From an uncultured Bacteroidales bacterium (GTDB lineage Bacteria; Bacteroidota; Bacteroidia; Bacteroidales; UBA932): a DNA stretch of 62,327 nucleotides. Numbering within the stretch: the stretch's first letter is position 1; every line of letters starts with the position of its first letter. A model generated the notes under the pieces. The model saw nothing but the letters and a program-made list of their open reading frames with translations. It did no database searches and was not told where the DNA came from. This document shows positions 53,020 to 62,022 of the stretch, piece by piece. The stretch is from NCBI GenBank assembly GCA_944322815.1, contig CALUQB010000014.1, positions 1 to 62,327 of the forward strand, in the 5' to 3' direction. The position numbers and the translations under genes were made by a program.

Positions 53020-55044
53020 ATGAGAAGATATTGCGTAACATTTGCTGCAGTAGCGGGGCTTCTTTCCACGGCCCTCTCGTGCAGCATAGACCCATTGGAA
53101 GGAGGAAACGGTGCGGGGGAGGCGGTTTTCCCGTCTGCCAAGATAGTGAATGTGCAGGATGACCCGGTGGAGGGTTCCTTGCTGGTGAGGCTGAAGGATT
53201 TGTCGGCTTACGAAGCTCTTCGGCAGAAACTTGCAGCTTCCGGTGTGACTCTTGCTCCCATGTACAGAGGACTTTCCGCACCTGCGACGAAGGTAGGGTC
53301 TCCTGAGGCAGGGCTTGCCTGCTGGTGCAGGCTAGAATTCAGCAGCAATGCCGATTTGGACAGCCTTGCATATGCGGTAGCCGCTTACGACGAAGTCGGA
53401 AAAGTCCAGTTCAACAACAGGATGAAAGTAGCGTCCGACGGCAGGTCCTATCCGATCACGAGATCAGCGTCAGCTTCCGTATCGTCAGCTCCGTTCAATG
53501 ATCCGGAACTCGGGCTGCAGTGGCATTATTACAATGACGGCAGCACCGATATTGCCCCTACGGCAAGACGTGGAGCCGATATCAACGTGACTGATGCCTG
53601 GAGGCTCGAAACGGGTAGACCGGAAGTCATCGTGGCGGTATGCGACCTCGGCGTCCAGTGGAACCATCCTGATCTCGCCGCCAACATGTGGGTGAATGTC
53701 AAGGAGAAGAACGGTGTCGAAGGCCAGACTGATGACGACAACGAGTATGTGGATGATATCTACGGCTACAATTTCGTGGATGATACAGGTGAAATAGACT
53801 GGAGTTCGCCTGGCAATACCGGACATGGGACACACGTTGCCGGTACTGTCGCCGCAGTCAATAACAACGGTATCGGTGTCGCCGGTGTGGCCGGAGGCGA
53901 CGGTTCTCCGGACAGCGGTGTCAGGATCATGGCTCTGCAGATTTTCAACGGAGACAGAGGGGCTTCGGTGGACAAATGCTGCGAGGCGATAAAGTATGCT
54001 GCAGACATGGGTGCCTGCATATTGCAGTGTTCCTGGGGAAACCAGACGCAGTTTACCGGAGATGATGACTTTGCAAGTCAGAACGCAGAGGCGGAAGCTC
54101 TCGAATATTTTATAAATCACAGAGGGAACTGCGATGCCCTGCCTGATGGCAATATCGCGATTTTCGCTTCCGGGAATGATGCCTGGAACAGGGCCGCCTA
54201 TCCGGGTGCCGGCAGAGACTGTATTTCAGTGACAGCCGTGGCTTCGGACGGACTTCCTGCATACTACACGAATTACGGTCCCGGCTGCAATATAGCGGCT
54301 CCGGGAGGCGAATACTTTACCGGAGGCATGATCGACAGCGAGACCGGCTGTGTGCTTTCCACGATGCCGACGGAACCTATAGACTATACTGAAGGAGGGG
54401 AGACTCTTCAGACCGTTACCGACTATGGATATATGCAGGGTACCTCCATGGCTTGCCCTCATGTGTCCGGCGTGGCGGCTTTGGGTCTCTCGTATGCCCT
54501 TACTCTCGGCAAGACATTTACCAAGGATCAGTTCGTGTCCATGCTGCTTACTTCCGTCAATGACATAGACAGCCGTCTTTTCGGCACCAAGCAGACTTTG
54601 GTGACTTCCGCAAGCGGAGTACAGTCAATGGGCGACCTCGATCTTACCGCTTACGTGGGAAAGATGGGTACCGGTACGATCGACGCCTGGAGACTGCTGA
54701 TGCAGATAGAAGGTACTCCATGTCTTATGGCTGAAGTGGGCCGTTCGCAGAGGCTCAGTCTGGATTCGATATTCGGCGGCGGCTCATCCGGCCTGTCATA
54801 TATCGAGAATGTCACCATTTCCGATGAGGACTATGAGGCTCTCGGGTTGCTGACTCCTCCGGTCATCAAGGGTGGTTCCCTGCTGATACAGCCTGAAAAG
54901 GCAGGAGCCGCAAAGCTTACCGTTACCGCCATTGCCGGAGCCGGGACCCCGAGCAACGGCCAGACGATAGGCGGTTCATATATTACAAAGGAGATATCGG
55001 TCATTGCAAGAGGCATTAGCAACGGTAATGGCGGGTGGCTGTAG
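53020..55044 (+). CDS. S8 (subtilisin) serine peptidase, lipoprotein without sorting domain
   Basis: A second subtilase of 674 aa. The start at 53020 (MRRYCVTFAAV) gives a lipoprotein signal (TALSC, Cys near 21). A prodomain (about 40-130) resembles the fervidolysin N-terminal domain. The catalytic triad is complete: Asp209 (VCDLGVQ), His269 (HGTHVAGT) and Ser476 (GTSMACPHVSG), with the oxyanion Asn in FASGNDA. The core is close to the first protease (43490-46201), including the AAVNNNG and GGDGSPDSGV loops. The C-terminal domain (about 540-674) is short, and there is no type IX sorting domain. It would stay anchored by its lipid. Confidence 0.92.
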   Translation: MRRYCVTFAAVAGLLSTALSCSIDPLEGGNGAGEAVFPSAKIVNVQDDPVEGSLLVRLKDLSAYEALRQKLAASGVTLAPMYRGLSAPATKVGSPEAGLACWCRLEFSSNADLDSLAYAVAAYDEVGKVQFNNRMKVASDGRSYPITRSASASVSSAPFNDPELGLQWHYYNDGSTDIAPTARRGADINVTDAWRLETGRPEVIVAVCDLGVQWNHPDLAANMWVNVKEKNGVEGQTDDDNEYVDDIYGYNFVDDTGEIDWSSPGNTGHGTHVAGTVAAVNNNGIGVAGVAGGDGSPDSGVRIMALQIFNGDRGASVDKCCEAIKYAADMGACILQCSWGNQTQFTGDDDFASQNAEAEALEYFINHRGNCDALPDGNIAIFASGNDAWNRAAYPGAGRDCISVTAVASDGLPAYYTNYGPGCNIAAPGGEYFTGGMIDSETGCVLSTMPTEPIDYTEGGETLQTVTDYGYMQGTSMACPHVSGVAALGLSYALTLGKTFTKDQFVSMLLTSVNDIDSRLFGTKQTLVTSASGVQSMGDLDLTAYVGKMGTGTIDAWRLLMQIEGTPCLMAEVGRSQRLSLDSIFGGGSSGLSYIENVTISDEDYEALGLLTPPVIKGGSLLIQPEKAGAAKLTVTAIAGAGTPSNGQTIGGSYITKEISVIARGISNGNGGWL

Positions 55045-55069
55045 AATGTGATGTTATTTTTTGCAGATT

Positions 55070-55552
55070 ATGATTAAAATGATTAGGAACTTTTTATACT
55101 TTCTGGCAGCATCTTTTCTTGTGCTGGGAACGGTTTCTTGCTCTGAAAAAATCGACACCGGTACGGATATTTCCGGACAGTGGCATTTGACGGATACAGG
55201 AGGACTGATCGAGGATCAGAATATGGCTATCGATGTCTATATCTCTTTCGATTCAGGAAATTTCAGCCTTTATCAGAAAGTCGGAGAGGACTTGCTCCGT
55301 TACTGGTATTATGACGGTACATATTCCGTTTCCGGCGACAATGTGCTTACCGGGCGATATACGGATGGAACAAGACTTGGCGGAGCACGCGGACTCGGCT
55401 ATTCGGTTTCCTTGTCCGGTGACGAGCTGACACTTACAGAGGTCGCTTCAGGGGAAGTGAGCGTGTACAGGCGTGCTGAGATACCGTCGGATGTCATCGA
55501 CAATGCCGTGCCTCCGGTCAGATCCGGTGACAGGCCGGCTCCGGTATTGTAA
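55070..55552 (+). CDS. Small lipocalin-like lipoprotein (160 aa)
   Basis: A short lipoprotein (lipobox GTVSC near residue 23). The mature part opens with ISGQWHLTDTGG and shows repeated beta strands (ISFDSGNFSLYQKV, RYWYYDGTYSVSGDNVLTG) that suit a lipocalin or similar small barrel. A Pro/Arg-rich tail closes it. The ATG at 55070 is given; 55079 is an alternative. It lies 25 bp after the second protease and 49 bp before the fn3 lipoprotein. It may be an inhibitor or ligand-binding partner of the proteases, but this is inferred from position only. Confidence 0.7.
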   Translation: MIKMIRNFLYFLAASFLVLGTVSCSEKIDTGTDISGQWHLTDTGGLIEDQNMAIDVYISFDSGNFSLYQKVGEDLLRYWYYDGTYSVSGDNVLTGRYTDGTRLGGARGLGYSVSLSGDELTLTEVASGEVSVYRRAEIPSDVIDNAVPPVRSGDRPAPVL

Positions 55553-55601
55553 CATTGAATCTTTAATTTGAAATCAAGAACAAATAAAAATTGTTATCAG
55601 T

Positions 55602-57125
55602 ATGAAAAAAATGAAATTTTTGGGATGTGCAGCTGCGTTTGCGTTGGCTGCATGGAACTTCTCCGCTTGTGACAATCCGCATGAGGAGCCTGACAATGGG
55701 CCGAGCGATGCCCGTTACCGTGTGTCAGTCAATGAGGCGTCTCTGACTTATAATTCCGTAGAAGTCAGCGTTTCCTGTTCAGGAGAATCTGCCGGCACCT
55801 GGTACTGTTTCGTGACAGAGGATACCGAGTCTTCGATAGATCAGGTCATCGCATCCCAGGTTGCAAGCCTGAACGGCAATATCCAGCCTGTCCTGAAGGC
55901 CGGCAATGCTTCCGTGACCTTTAGCGACCTCACCAAGAGGACTGCCTACAGGGTCGTAGTTACGGGCCTTTCAGCTGACGGAACTACCGACGGGACTCCT
56001 GATGAAGAAGAGTTCGTGACTCCTCTTCCTGAGGGTGAATGGGTGAAGAATCCGAACTGGGAGTGCTCATACAAGGAACGTACGGACATGGTGCTGGACG
56101 AGCAGCTTGGAACTACGATGTACGCCGATGTCCTGGATTTCGTAGTGAAAGGCGGAACAGACTTTTATCTTCCTGCCAAGGTGTCGCTTTCAGACTGGGA
56201 GGAAGTGTATAGTTCCGATATCAACACTTTCGCCAAGTCTCAGATAGCTGTAGTCAAAGAAGAAATCGCATACAGGCTGCAGATGGGTCAGGCTACCAGA
56301 TGGGCAGACTATCTTTCCGATGCCAGCATGTCAGGCTCTCTGGGAGGTATTCTTGATTCTGACGAACAGTGGTATGCTGCCATGATAGGCGTGGACCTCG
56401 ACGGCAACCCTACCGGACTTTACGCCATGTCAGAACTTTTCACTCCTCAGGAGGAAGCGGCTACCGCCGAATACAACCAGTGGCTTGGAACATGGCAAGT
56501 GACAGGTCCGGATGAGGCCGGCCAGGGTACTCTTACCCAGACCATAGTTATCACGGCAGATGAAAACAACTATCAGTATGAGGTGTCAGGATGGCAGAGC
56601 AATTTCGATGATATCGACTTCCCTCCATTCCACGCTCTTTATGACAAAACAGCCCAGACCCTGTCCTTCATGTCGGAAGATGCCATCTGGCCTGTAGATC
56701 TTCATGATTTGAATCTCGATCCGGATATCCAGCAATACGGAAAGGCGAACATAGGTTTCTTTGGTGTCTACCTGAACAACTCCGGCAACAACAATCCGGT
56801 CATGGGCGGTACTTATCCTATAGGAATAGCTACCATGACAGAGCCTGGAAAGGCCGATGTGGAAGGCCAGACGGTGGAAATAGGCGAGAATTATGAAGAA
56901 GTGCAGCTTATCTACATGGGATGGGCGGCTGATTTGCTTGAAAAACCGGGATATGTTTTCACATTCGACTATCGTGTTCCACGTTTCCCTTATACCATGA
57001 CAAAGGTATCGGATGCCCAGCAATCCGTAAAGGTTTCTTCATCCGCCGAGCGTAGGAGCGGATCTGTAAAGATTTCCCGCGCATCGGTCATATCCCATCC
57101 GCTTCCGCATTTTGTGATTTATTAA
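55602..57125 (+). CDS. Surface lipoprotein with fn3-like and lipocalin-like domains (507 aa)
   Basis: A lipoprotein (lipobox FSAC near residue 23), paralogue of the gene at 42116-43465: an fn3-like domain (about 38-143, ending AYRVVVTGLSADG), then a NPNWECSYKER segment that parallels NPDWTVSYLGK, a middle region with WYAAMIGVDLDGNPTGLYAMSELF, and a C-terminal lipocalin-like part opening WLGTWQVTG. The shared RFPYTM motif is here followed by an extra tail of about 40 basic and Ser-rich residues (SVKVSSSAERRSGSVKISR), which the paralogue lacks. The next gene begins with overlapping GTG/ATG codons 1-4 bp downstream. Confidence 0.8.
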   Translation: MKKMKFLGCAAAFALAAWNFSACDNPHEEPDNGPSDARYRVSVNEASLTYNSVEVSVSCSGESAGTWYCFVTEDTESSIDQVIASQVASLNGNIQPVLKAGNASVTFSDLTKRTAYRVVVTGLSADGTTDGTPDEEEFVTPLPEGEWVKNPNWECSYKERTDMVLDEQLGTTMYADVLDFVVKGGTDFYLPAKVSLSDWEEVYSSDINTFAKSQIAVVKEEIAYRLQMGQATRWADYLSDASMSGSLGGILDSDEQWYAAMIGVDLDGNPTGLYAMSELFTPQEEAATAEYNQWLGTWQVTGPDEAGQGTLTQTIVITADENNYQYEVSGWQSNFDDIDFPPFHALYDKTAQTLSFMSEDAIWPVDLHDLNLDPDIQQYGKANIGFFGVYLNNSGNNNPVMGGTYPIGIATMTEPGKADVEGQTVEIGENYEEVQLIYMGWAADLLEKPGYVFTFDYRVPRFPYTMTKVSDAQQSVKVSSSAERRSGSVKISRASVISHPLPHFVIY

Positions 57126-57129
57126 AGTG

Positions 57130-57618
57130 ATGAAAAAATTCATTTCAATAATATCGGCTATCCTCCTGGCTTCACATCTGGTTTCGGCACAGACTCTTCC
57201 GGATGTGAAGGTGGAGGATATATCAGGCGAGACTGTCAGCATACGTTCCGTAGTCAAAGACAAGCCGGTGATCATCTCTTTCTGGGGTGTAACATGCAAG
57301 CCTTGCATTGCGGAGCTGAATGCTTTGAACGATGTCATGGAAGACTGGCTCACACAGGTGGATTTCGATATCATAGCCGTGTCTGTCGATGACAGCCGTT
57401 TTCTTGCCAGGGCAAAATCGATGACTCAGGGCTACGGCTGGCAGTTCCACTGCGTGTTCGACAAGAACCAGGATCTGAAGCGTGCGATGAACGTATCCCT
57501 GACTCCTCAGACTTTCATCGTTGACAAGTCGGGACAAATCGTGTATTCGCATTCAGGTTATACTCCTGGCAGCGAGACGGAACTTCTCGACAAATTGCTT
57601 GAGATTTCCGCGGAGTAG
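57130..57618 (+). CDS. TlpA-like extracytoplasmic thioredoxin
   Basis: A 162-aa exported thioredoxin-fold protein. A signal peptide (about 1-20, ending VSAQ) precedes the TlpA/AhpC-type domain: PVIISFWGVTCKPCIAELNALN holds the redox pair Cys56 and Cys59 (CKPC), and a cis-Pro lies in VSLTPQTFIVDKSG. It would reduce disulfides outside the cytoplasm. It is the last gene of the locus and, with the CGNC Omp28-type protein, the second redox protein there; the extracellular proteases or their substrates are possible targets. The ATG at 57130 is chosen over the GTG at 57127. The bidirectional terminator follows. Confidence 0.93.
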   Translation: MKKFISIISAILLASHLVSAQTLPDVKVEDISGETVSIRSVVKDKPVIISFWGVTCKPCIAELNALNDVMEDWLTQVDFDIIAVSVDDSRFLARAKSMTQGYGWQFHCVFDKNQDLKRAMNVSLTPQTFIVDKSGQIVYSHSGYTPGSETELLDKLLEISAE

Positions 57619-57622
57619 CAAT

Positions 57623-57660
57623 AAAAAAACCGGCCGGAATCGATTCGGCCGGTTTTTTTT
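57623..57660. terminator. Bidirectional terminator ending the protease locus
   Basis: AAAACCGGCCG/CGGCCGGTTTT stem with a 9-nt GAATCGATT loop, with a run of T on both strands. It serves the rightward locus and the leftward acyl-CoA ligase operon. Confidence 0.93.
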
Positions 57661-57671
57661 TATGATGTCCG

Positions 57672-59378
57672 TTACTTCCCGGTTTCGCCTGATGACGTTT
57701 TCTCTCCTTCTGTCTTTCTCTCCGGGGCTGTTTCTTCCTTCTTGTATTTGTAGCGGCGGATTTTATGTGTGGCAGTCTTTTCGAAAGGTTCCTTCACGAC
57801 TTCCACATCGTTTATTTTGGACGATTTGTTCACGTGGCGGTTCACGTAGTTCAGGATGGCCTGCTTGCGTGCTTCCAGTTTCTCGAAGAACTGGTCTTCC
57901 CCTTCCTGATTCCAGTTTATGATGTTGTCGTTGAACTGAACCAGGGCTACAAGCCTTCCGTTCCGTTCGAGTACTACGGATTCGTTGACATCGTCCATGT
58001 TGTTGATGACGCTTTCGATTTCTTCAGGGTAGATATTTTCTCCTGACGGGCCCAGAATCATGTTGCTGAGACGGCCCTTGATGTAATATCTTCCCTTTTC
58101 GTCCACTGTCGCCAGGTCGTTGGTCCTGAACCAGCCGTCATCGGTGAAGACCGAGCGGGTACGCGCAGGATCCCTGTAGTAGCCCAGCATCACGTTGTCA
58201 CCCTTGCACACTATTTCACCTTCCCCTGTTTCGGGATTTACGTTCAGAAGCTTGACTGTCACACCGTAGGCGGCCACTCCGGTCGAACCCGGCTTCGTGT
58301 ATCTGACTCCCGCATTGCAGATGAGCGGGGCAGTCTCGGTCAGACCGTATCCTATGGCATACGGGAACCTGGCTTTCTTCAGGAATTCCTCTACCTTGAT
58401 GTCAAGTTTCGAACCGCCGATGCCGAAGAATTTCAGGCGGCCTCCGAAGGTGGCTTTCAGTTTCATTCCTATGAGCCTGCACAGCAGGGTAGGAGTGTGC
58501 CGTTTCATCCATTTGAGCACGCGGCTGCGCCTGATGGTCGGCAGGACACTGTTCTTGTATATCTTCTCTATGATGAGAGGGACAGACAGCATCACCGTAG
58601 GACGGACCGTCTTCATGGCTGAAAGCAGCACTGTAGGTGTCGGAGGTTTCTGTATATAGTAGACGCATGCTCCGACGAAAATAGGGTAGAGCACACCTAT
58701 GCTCAGTTCGTAGGTGTGGGCCATCGGCAGTATGGAGAGCCAGACATCCTTTTCGGTACATTTGTGTGCGTGAAGGGAGGCTATGATGTTCTGGCACAGG
58801 TTTCTGTGGCTGAGCATCACGCCTTTCGCATTTCCGGTGGTACCGGAGGTGTAGATGAGTGTGGCGATGTCGTCAGGGAAAGGCTGGGCTGTTTTCCCGT
58901 CGCATGTGAAAGCATCGTCGTTCCTCTTTATGATTTCGAAAGTCTCGATGTCTATCACCAGATCCATCTTGTCAGAGCATTCCCGGCTCAGTTTCGGCAG
59001 GAGTTTCTTCGAAATGAAGATGGCCTTGCTTCCCGAGTGGTTCAGGATGTTCGTGACTTCGTTTTCCGATGAATCCGGCAGTATCGGCACGGAAATGCGC
59101 CCGAAAGGTACCAGGGAAAACATGGCTACTGTCCAGTTCGGCATGTTCTGCGACAGGATGGCTACCTTGTCTCCAGCCCCGATGCCGTAACGCGAGAGCC
59201 TGTGGGAGATTTCATCGCATTTTTTCTTGAAACTGCCGTATGTGTATCCCATGTCGGAATCCAGCATCACTGACATCCGGTTTTTCTCGTACAATGCTGT
59301 CGAGTATTCGTAAAGCTTCGCCAATGTGTCTATGTACCGTTCGCGGAGCTTGAGTATTTTCCTTGAAATGAAATTCAT
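57672..59378 (-). CDS. AMP-dependent acyl-CoA synthetase (long-chain fatty acid type)
   Basis: A 568-aa ANL-family enzyme that activates a fatty acid with ATP and links it to CoA. The P-loop signature IYTSGTTGNAKGVMLSH (about 171-187), the YGLTETAPLICN motif (about 330-341), the YYRDPARTRSVFTDDGWFRTNDLA motif and a catalytic Lys near ETATHKIRRYKYKK are visible. The C terminus is charged and Glu-rich. It lies 38 bp after a PlsC-like acyltransferase, which could use its product. Last gene of the parE operon. Confidence 0.9.
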   Translation of the reverse strand: MNFISRKILKLRERYIDTLAKLYEYSTALYEKNRMSVMLDSDMGYTYGSFKKKCDEISHRLSRYGIGAGDKVAILSQNMPNWTVAMFSLVPFGRISVPILPDSSENEVTNILNHSGSKAIFISKKLLPKLSRECSDKMDLVIDIETFEIIKRNDDAFTCDGKTAQPFPDDIATLIYTSGTTGNAKGVMLSHRNLCQNIIASLHAHKCTEKDVWLSILPMAHTYELSIGVLYPIFVGACVYYIQKPPTPTVLLSAMKTVRPTVMLSVPLIIEKIYKNSVLPTIRRSRVLKWMKRHTPTLLCRLIGMKLKATFGGRLKFFGIGGSKLDIKVEEFLKKARFPYAIGYGLTETAPLICNAGVRYTKPGSTGVAAYGVTVKLLNVNPETGEGEIVCKGDNVMLGYYRDPARTRSVFTDDGWFRTNDLATVDEKGRYYIKGRLSNMILGPSGENIYPEEIESVINNMDDVNESVVLERNGRLVALVQFNDNIINWNQEGEDQFFEKLEARKQAILNYVNRHVNKSSKINDVEVVKEPFEKTATHKIRRYKYKKEETAPERKTEGEKTSSGETGK

Positions 59379-59416
59379 GATAACAGTAAATTGGCCGGAA
59401 CCGTTCCGTTTCCGGG

Positions 59417-59968
59417 CTAATGAGTGATGTAGTTCTCAGGGAACTTGCCTGTCAGGTGCATTCCCTCGTAGATTTCCTGTATGCGCTTCATGTCGGCTTT
59501 CGCATCATCTGTAAGTTCCACCTTTTCTCCGCGGCCTACATGTTTCGTGCCCCAGTCGAAATAGCTGAGATATACCGGGACTCCGGTTTCCCTGGCTATG
59601 GTATGGAATCCGGTCTTCCAGTGTCTGACAGGTTTGCGGGTCCCTTCCGGAGCTATGGCCAGATGAAGCCTGTCCGTATGGTTCATTTCATGGATGACGC
59701 TGAGTACCAGACTGGCGGCGTTTTTCCTGTCCACAGGCAGCCCGCCAAGCTTTCTGAGCAGCCATCCGAGAGGCCCTACGAAGAACTCCTTCTTGATCAT
59801 GACATAGGCCTTGCCTCCTACTGAAGTGTAGTACAGGTATGAAATGGCAAAATCCCATATAGAGGTGTGCGGCACACCCAGCAATATGCATTTGGGCTCA
59901 GGAGCCGGACCGCTGTCAACTGTCCATCCGAAAGCTTTCAATAAGAATCCGCAAAATTTTCTCCACAT
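59417..59968 (-). CDS. 1-Acyl-glycerol-3-phosphate-type acyltransferase (PlsC-like)
   Basis: A 183-aa acyltransferase of the PlsC/lysophospholipid superfamily, shorter than the usual 240 aa. The catalytic HxxxxD motif appears as HTSIWD (near residue 34), and the second motif APEGTRKP near residue 108 binds the phosphate. A GGLPVDRKN segment lies between. No membrane anchor is evident. It would acylate a lysophospholipid or similar acceptor. It follows parE by 37 bp and precedes the acyl-CoA ligase by 38 bp. Confidence 0.87.
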   Translation of the reverse strand: MWRKFCGFLLKAFGWTVDSGPAPEPKCILLGVPHTSIWDFAISYLYYTSVGGKAYVMIKKEFFVGPLGWLLRKLGGLPVDRKNAASLVLSVIHEMNHTDRLHLAIAPEGTRKPVRHWKTGFHTIARETGVPVYLSYFDWGTKHVGRGEKVELTDDAKADMKRIQEIYEGMHLTGKFPENYITH

Positions 59969-60005
59969 AATCGTTCCATGTAATTATTACACCCTTTGAG
60001 TGATG

Positions 60006-61919
60006 TCAGATATTGATGTCATCCAGCTCTTCCTCGGACTTGAGGTTCTGCCGGATGAAATTCTGCCTGTCTATGGTGTTGTCACCCATATAGAATTCCA
60101 GCAGGTCGGCTATGGATTCCTCATCGCTGAGACTTACGGTGTCAAGCCTGATGTTTTCGCCGATGAATTCCCTGAATTCCGTATCGGAGATTTCTCCAAG
60201 ACCTTTGAACCTGGTGATCTGTATTCCTGTTTTCAGGGCCTTTACGGCTGCATCCCGTTCGCCGATATCGTAGCAGTAGCGTATCTCCTTCTTGTTCCTC
60301 ACCCTGAACAGCGGGGTCTGGAGTATGTACACATGCCCCCTTCTGACCAGTTCCGGGTAGTATTTCAGGAAAAAGGTCAGTACCAGCATCCTGATGTGCA
60401 TCCCGTCATCATCGGCATCAGTCGCCACGATGATATTGTTGTATCTCAGGTCTGCCATGTCATCCTCGACTCCGAGTGCGTTTATCAGCAGGTTCAGCTC
60501 TTCGTTTTCCGCTACCTTTTTCCGGCTGACCTTGTAGCAGTTCACCGGTTTGCCCCTCAGGCTGAATACGGCCTGGGTCGTGGCGTTGCGTGCCTTCGTG
60601 ATGGTACCGCTTGCGGAATCTCCCTCCGTGATGAAGATACTGGTCTTTTCCGCCAGTTCCTGTTTGCTTGCAGGAAGCTTGTCGTTGTAGTGGATGCTGC
60701 AGTCGCGCAGTTTCTTGTTGTATATATTGGCGCGCTTGCTGCGCTCCCGGGTCTTTTTCTGGATGCCGGAGATTTCCTTCCTTTCCTGCTCCGAAGACAC
60801 GATTTTCTCCTGTATGGCGGCAGCCACTTCCTTGTGGATGTGCAGGTAGTTGTCCAGATTCGTCTTGATGAAGTCGTTTACATAGCTCCTGATGGTAGGT
60901 CCGTGTTCGATGACCGTGTTGCCTTCCTCATCCTTCCGTGACTCCTCCCACATGTAAGTGGAGCCGAGCTTGATTTTCGTCTGGGACTCGAAACGCGGCT
61001 CCTGAATGCCTATGCTTATGGCTCCGGCTATTCCCTGACGTATATCTTCCGGAGCATAATCCTTCTTGTAGAACTCTTTCAGAGTCTTTACCACCGCTTC
61101 GCGCAATGCTGCCAGGTGGGTGCCTCCGTCCCTGGTGTTCTGTCCGTTCACGAACGATGAAATGTTCTCTCCGTAACTGTTGCCGTGAGTCAGCACCACT
61201 TCTATGTCTTCCCCTTCCAGATGGATGGGCGGATAAAGCGGCTCTTCCGACATGTTTTCGTTCACCAGGTCCAGAAGTCCGTTCTTCGAACTGTAGGCTG
61301 TCCCGTTCAGTGTCAGTGTCAGGCCTTTTTTCAGGTATGAGTAGTTTTTCAGCAGGGTCTCCACGAATTCGGGATTGTATGCGAAGTCTCCGAAGAGTTC
61401 GGAATCGGCGACATATTTCACCAGAGTGCCGTTCTTCTCTTTCGACTCCCGTTTCCCTGAATCTTTCAGCACCCCTCTCGAATATTCGGCGAAAGAGGAT
61501 TCCCCGTTCCTGAAAGACTCTATATAGAAATATTCGGACAATGCGTTCACCGCTTTCGTACCTACTCCGTTCAGACCGACCGATTTCTTGAAGACCTTGT
61601 TGTCGAACTTTCCTCCGGTGTTCAGGTTGCTGGTAGCCTTGACCACGGAATCGAGTGGGATACCACGTCCGTAGTCCCTGACAGTCACTGTCTTTCCGTC
61701 AATGTTTATCACGATGTTCTTTCCGAAACCGGATGTGAACTCATCCACGGAATTGTCGATGATCTCTTTCAGAAGTACATATATGCCGTCTCCGGGATTC
61801 GCTCCTCCGCCGAGGTTTCCGATGTACATTCCGGCCCTTTTCCTGATGTGTTCGTTCCATTCCAGGGTCTTGATGTTGTCATCGGTATATTCGGAAGTAT
61901 TCGTGATGATGTCTGCCAT
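60006..61919 (-). CDS. parE: DNA topoisomerase IV subunit B (ParE)
   Basis: The ATPase subunit of topoisomerase IV, which decatenates chromosomes. The 637-aa length fits ParE rather than the longer GyrB. It has the GHKL ATPase motifs EIIDNSVDEF, DYGRGIP and NGVGTKAVNALS, a central transducer domain, and the TOPRIM domain with ITEGDSASGT and DADDDGMHIR metal sites. In most Bacteroidota parC follows or lies near; here the next genes are an acyltransferase and an acyl-CoA ligase. A TAAATTTG -7-like box (complement of 61937-61944) lies upstream, facing the promoter of the small lipoprotein gene. Confidence 0.95.
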   Translation of the reverse strand: MADIITNTSEYTDDNIKTLEWNEHIRKRAGMYIGNLGGGANPGDGIYVLLKEIIDNSVDEFTSGFGKNIVINIDGKTVTVRDYGRGIPLDSVVKATSNLNTGGKFDNKVFKKSVGLNGVGTKAVNALSEYFYIESFRNGESSFAEYSRGVLKDSGKRESKEKNGTLVKYVADSELFGDFAYNPEFVETLLKNYSYLKKGLTLTLNGTAYSSKNGLLDLVNENMSEEPLYPPIHLEGEDIEVVLTHGNSYGENISSFVNGQNTRDGGTHLAALREAVVKTLKEFYKKDYAPEDIRQGIAGAISIGIQEPRFESQTKIKLGSTYMWEESRKDEEGNTVIEHGPTIRSYVNDFIKTNLDNYLHIHKEVAAAIQEKIVSSEQERKEISGIQKKTRERSKRANIYNKKLRDCSIHYNDKLPASKQELAEKTSIFITEGDSASGTITKARNATTQAVFSLRGKPVNCYKVSRKKVAENEELNLLINALGVEDDMADLRYNNIIVATDADDDGMHIRMLVLTFFLKYYPELVRRGHVYILQTPLFRVRNKKEIRYCYDIGERDAAVKALKTGIQITRFKGLGEISDTEFREFIGENIRLDTVSLSDEESIADLLEFYMGDNTIDRQNFIRQNLKSEEELDDINI

Positions 61920-61968
61920 AAAAACACATTATTCCGCAAATTTAGTAAAAAATCCGTTATTCTCAGGA

Positions 61969-61999
61969 TTTGGAAAATGGAAAATTATCCATATATTTG
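61969..61999 (+). promoter_or_regulatory. Consensus promoter of the truncated lipoprotein gene
   Basis: TTTG (61969-61972), exactly 19 bp, TATATTTG (61992-61999): a full Bacteroidota promoter match. It lies 23 bp upstream of the ATG at 62023. Confidence 0.8.
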
Positions 62000-62022
62000 C
62001 CAGCCAATAATTTCTTAACCAA

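Noticed and set aside
60000-60941. 313-codon frame antisense to parE
   Set aside because: The opposite strand carries the TOPRIM motifs of ParE; the frame is a mirror of them.
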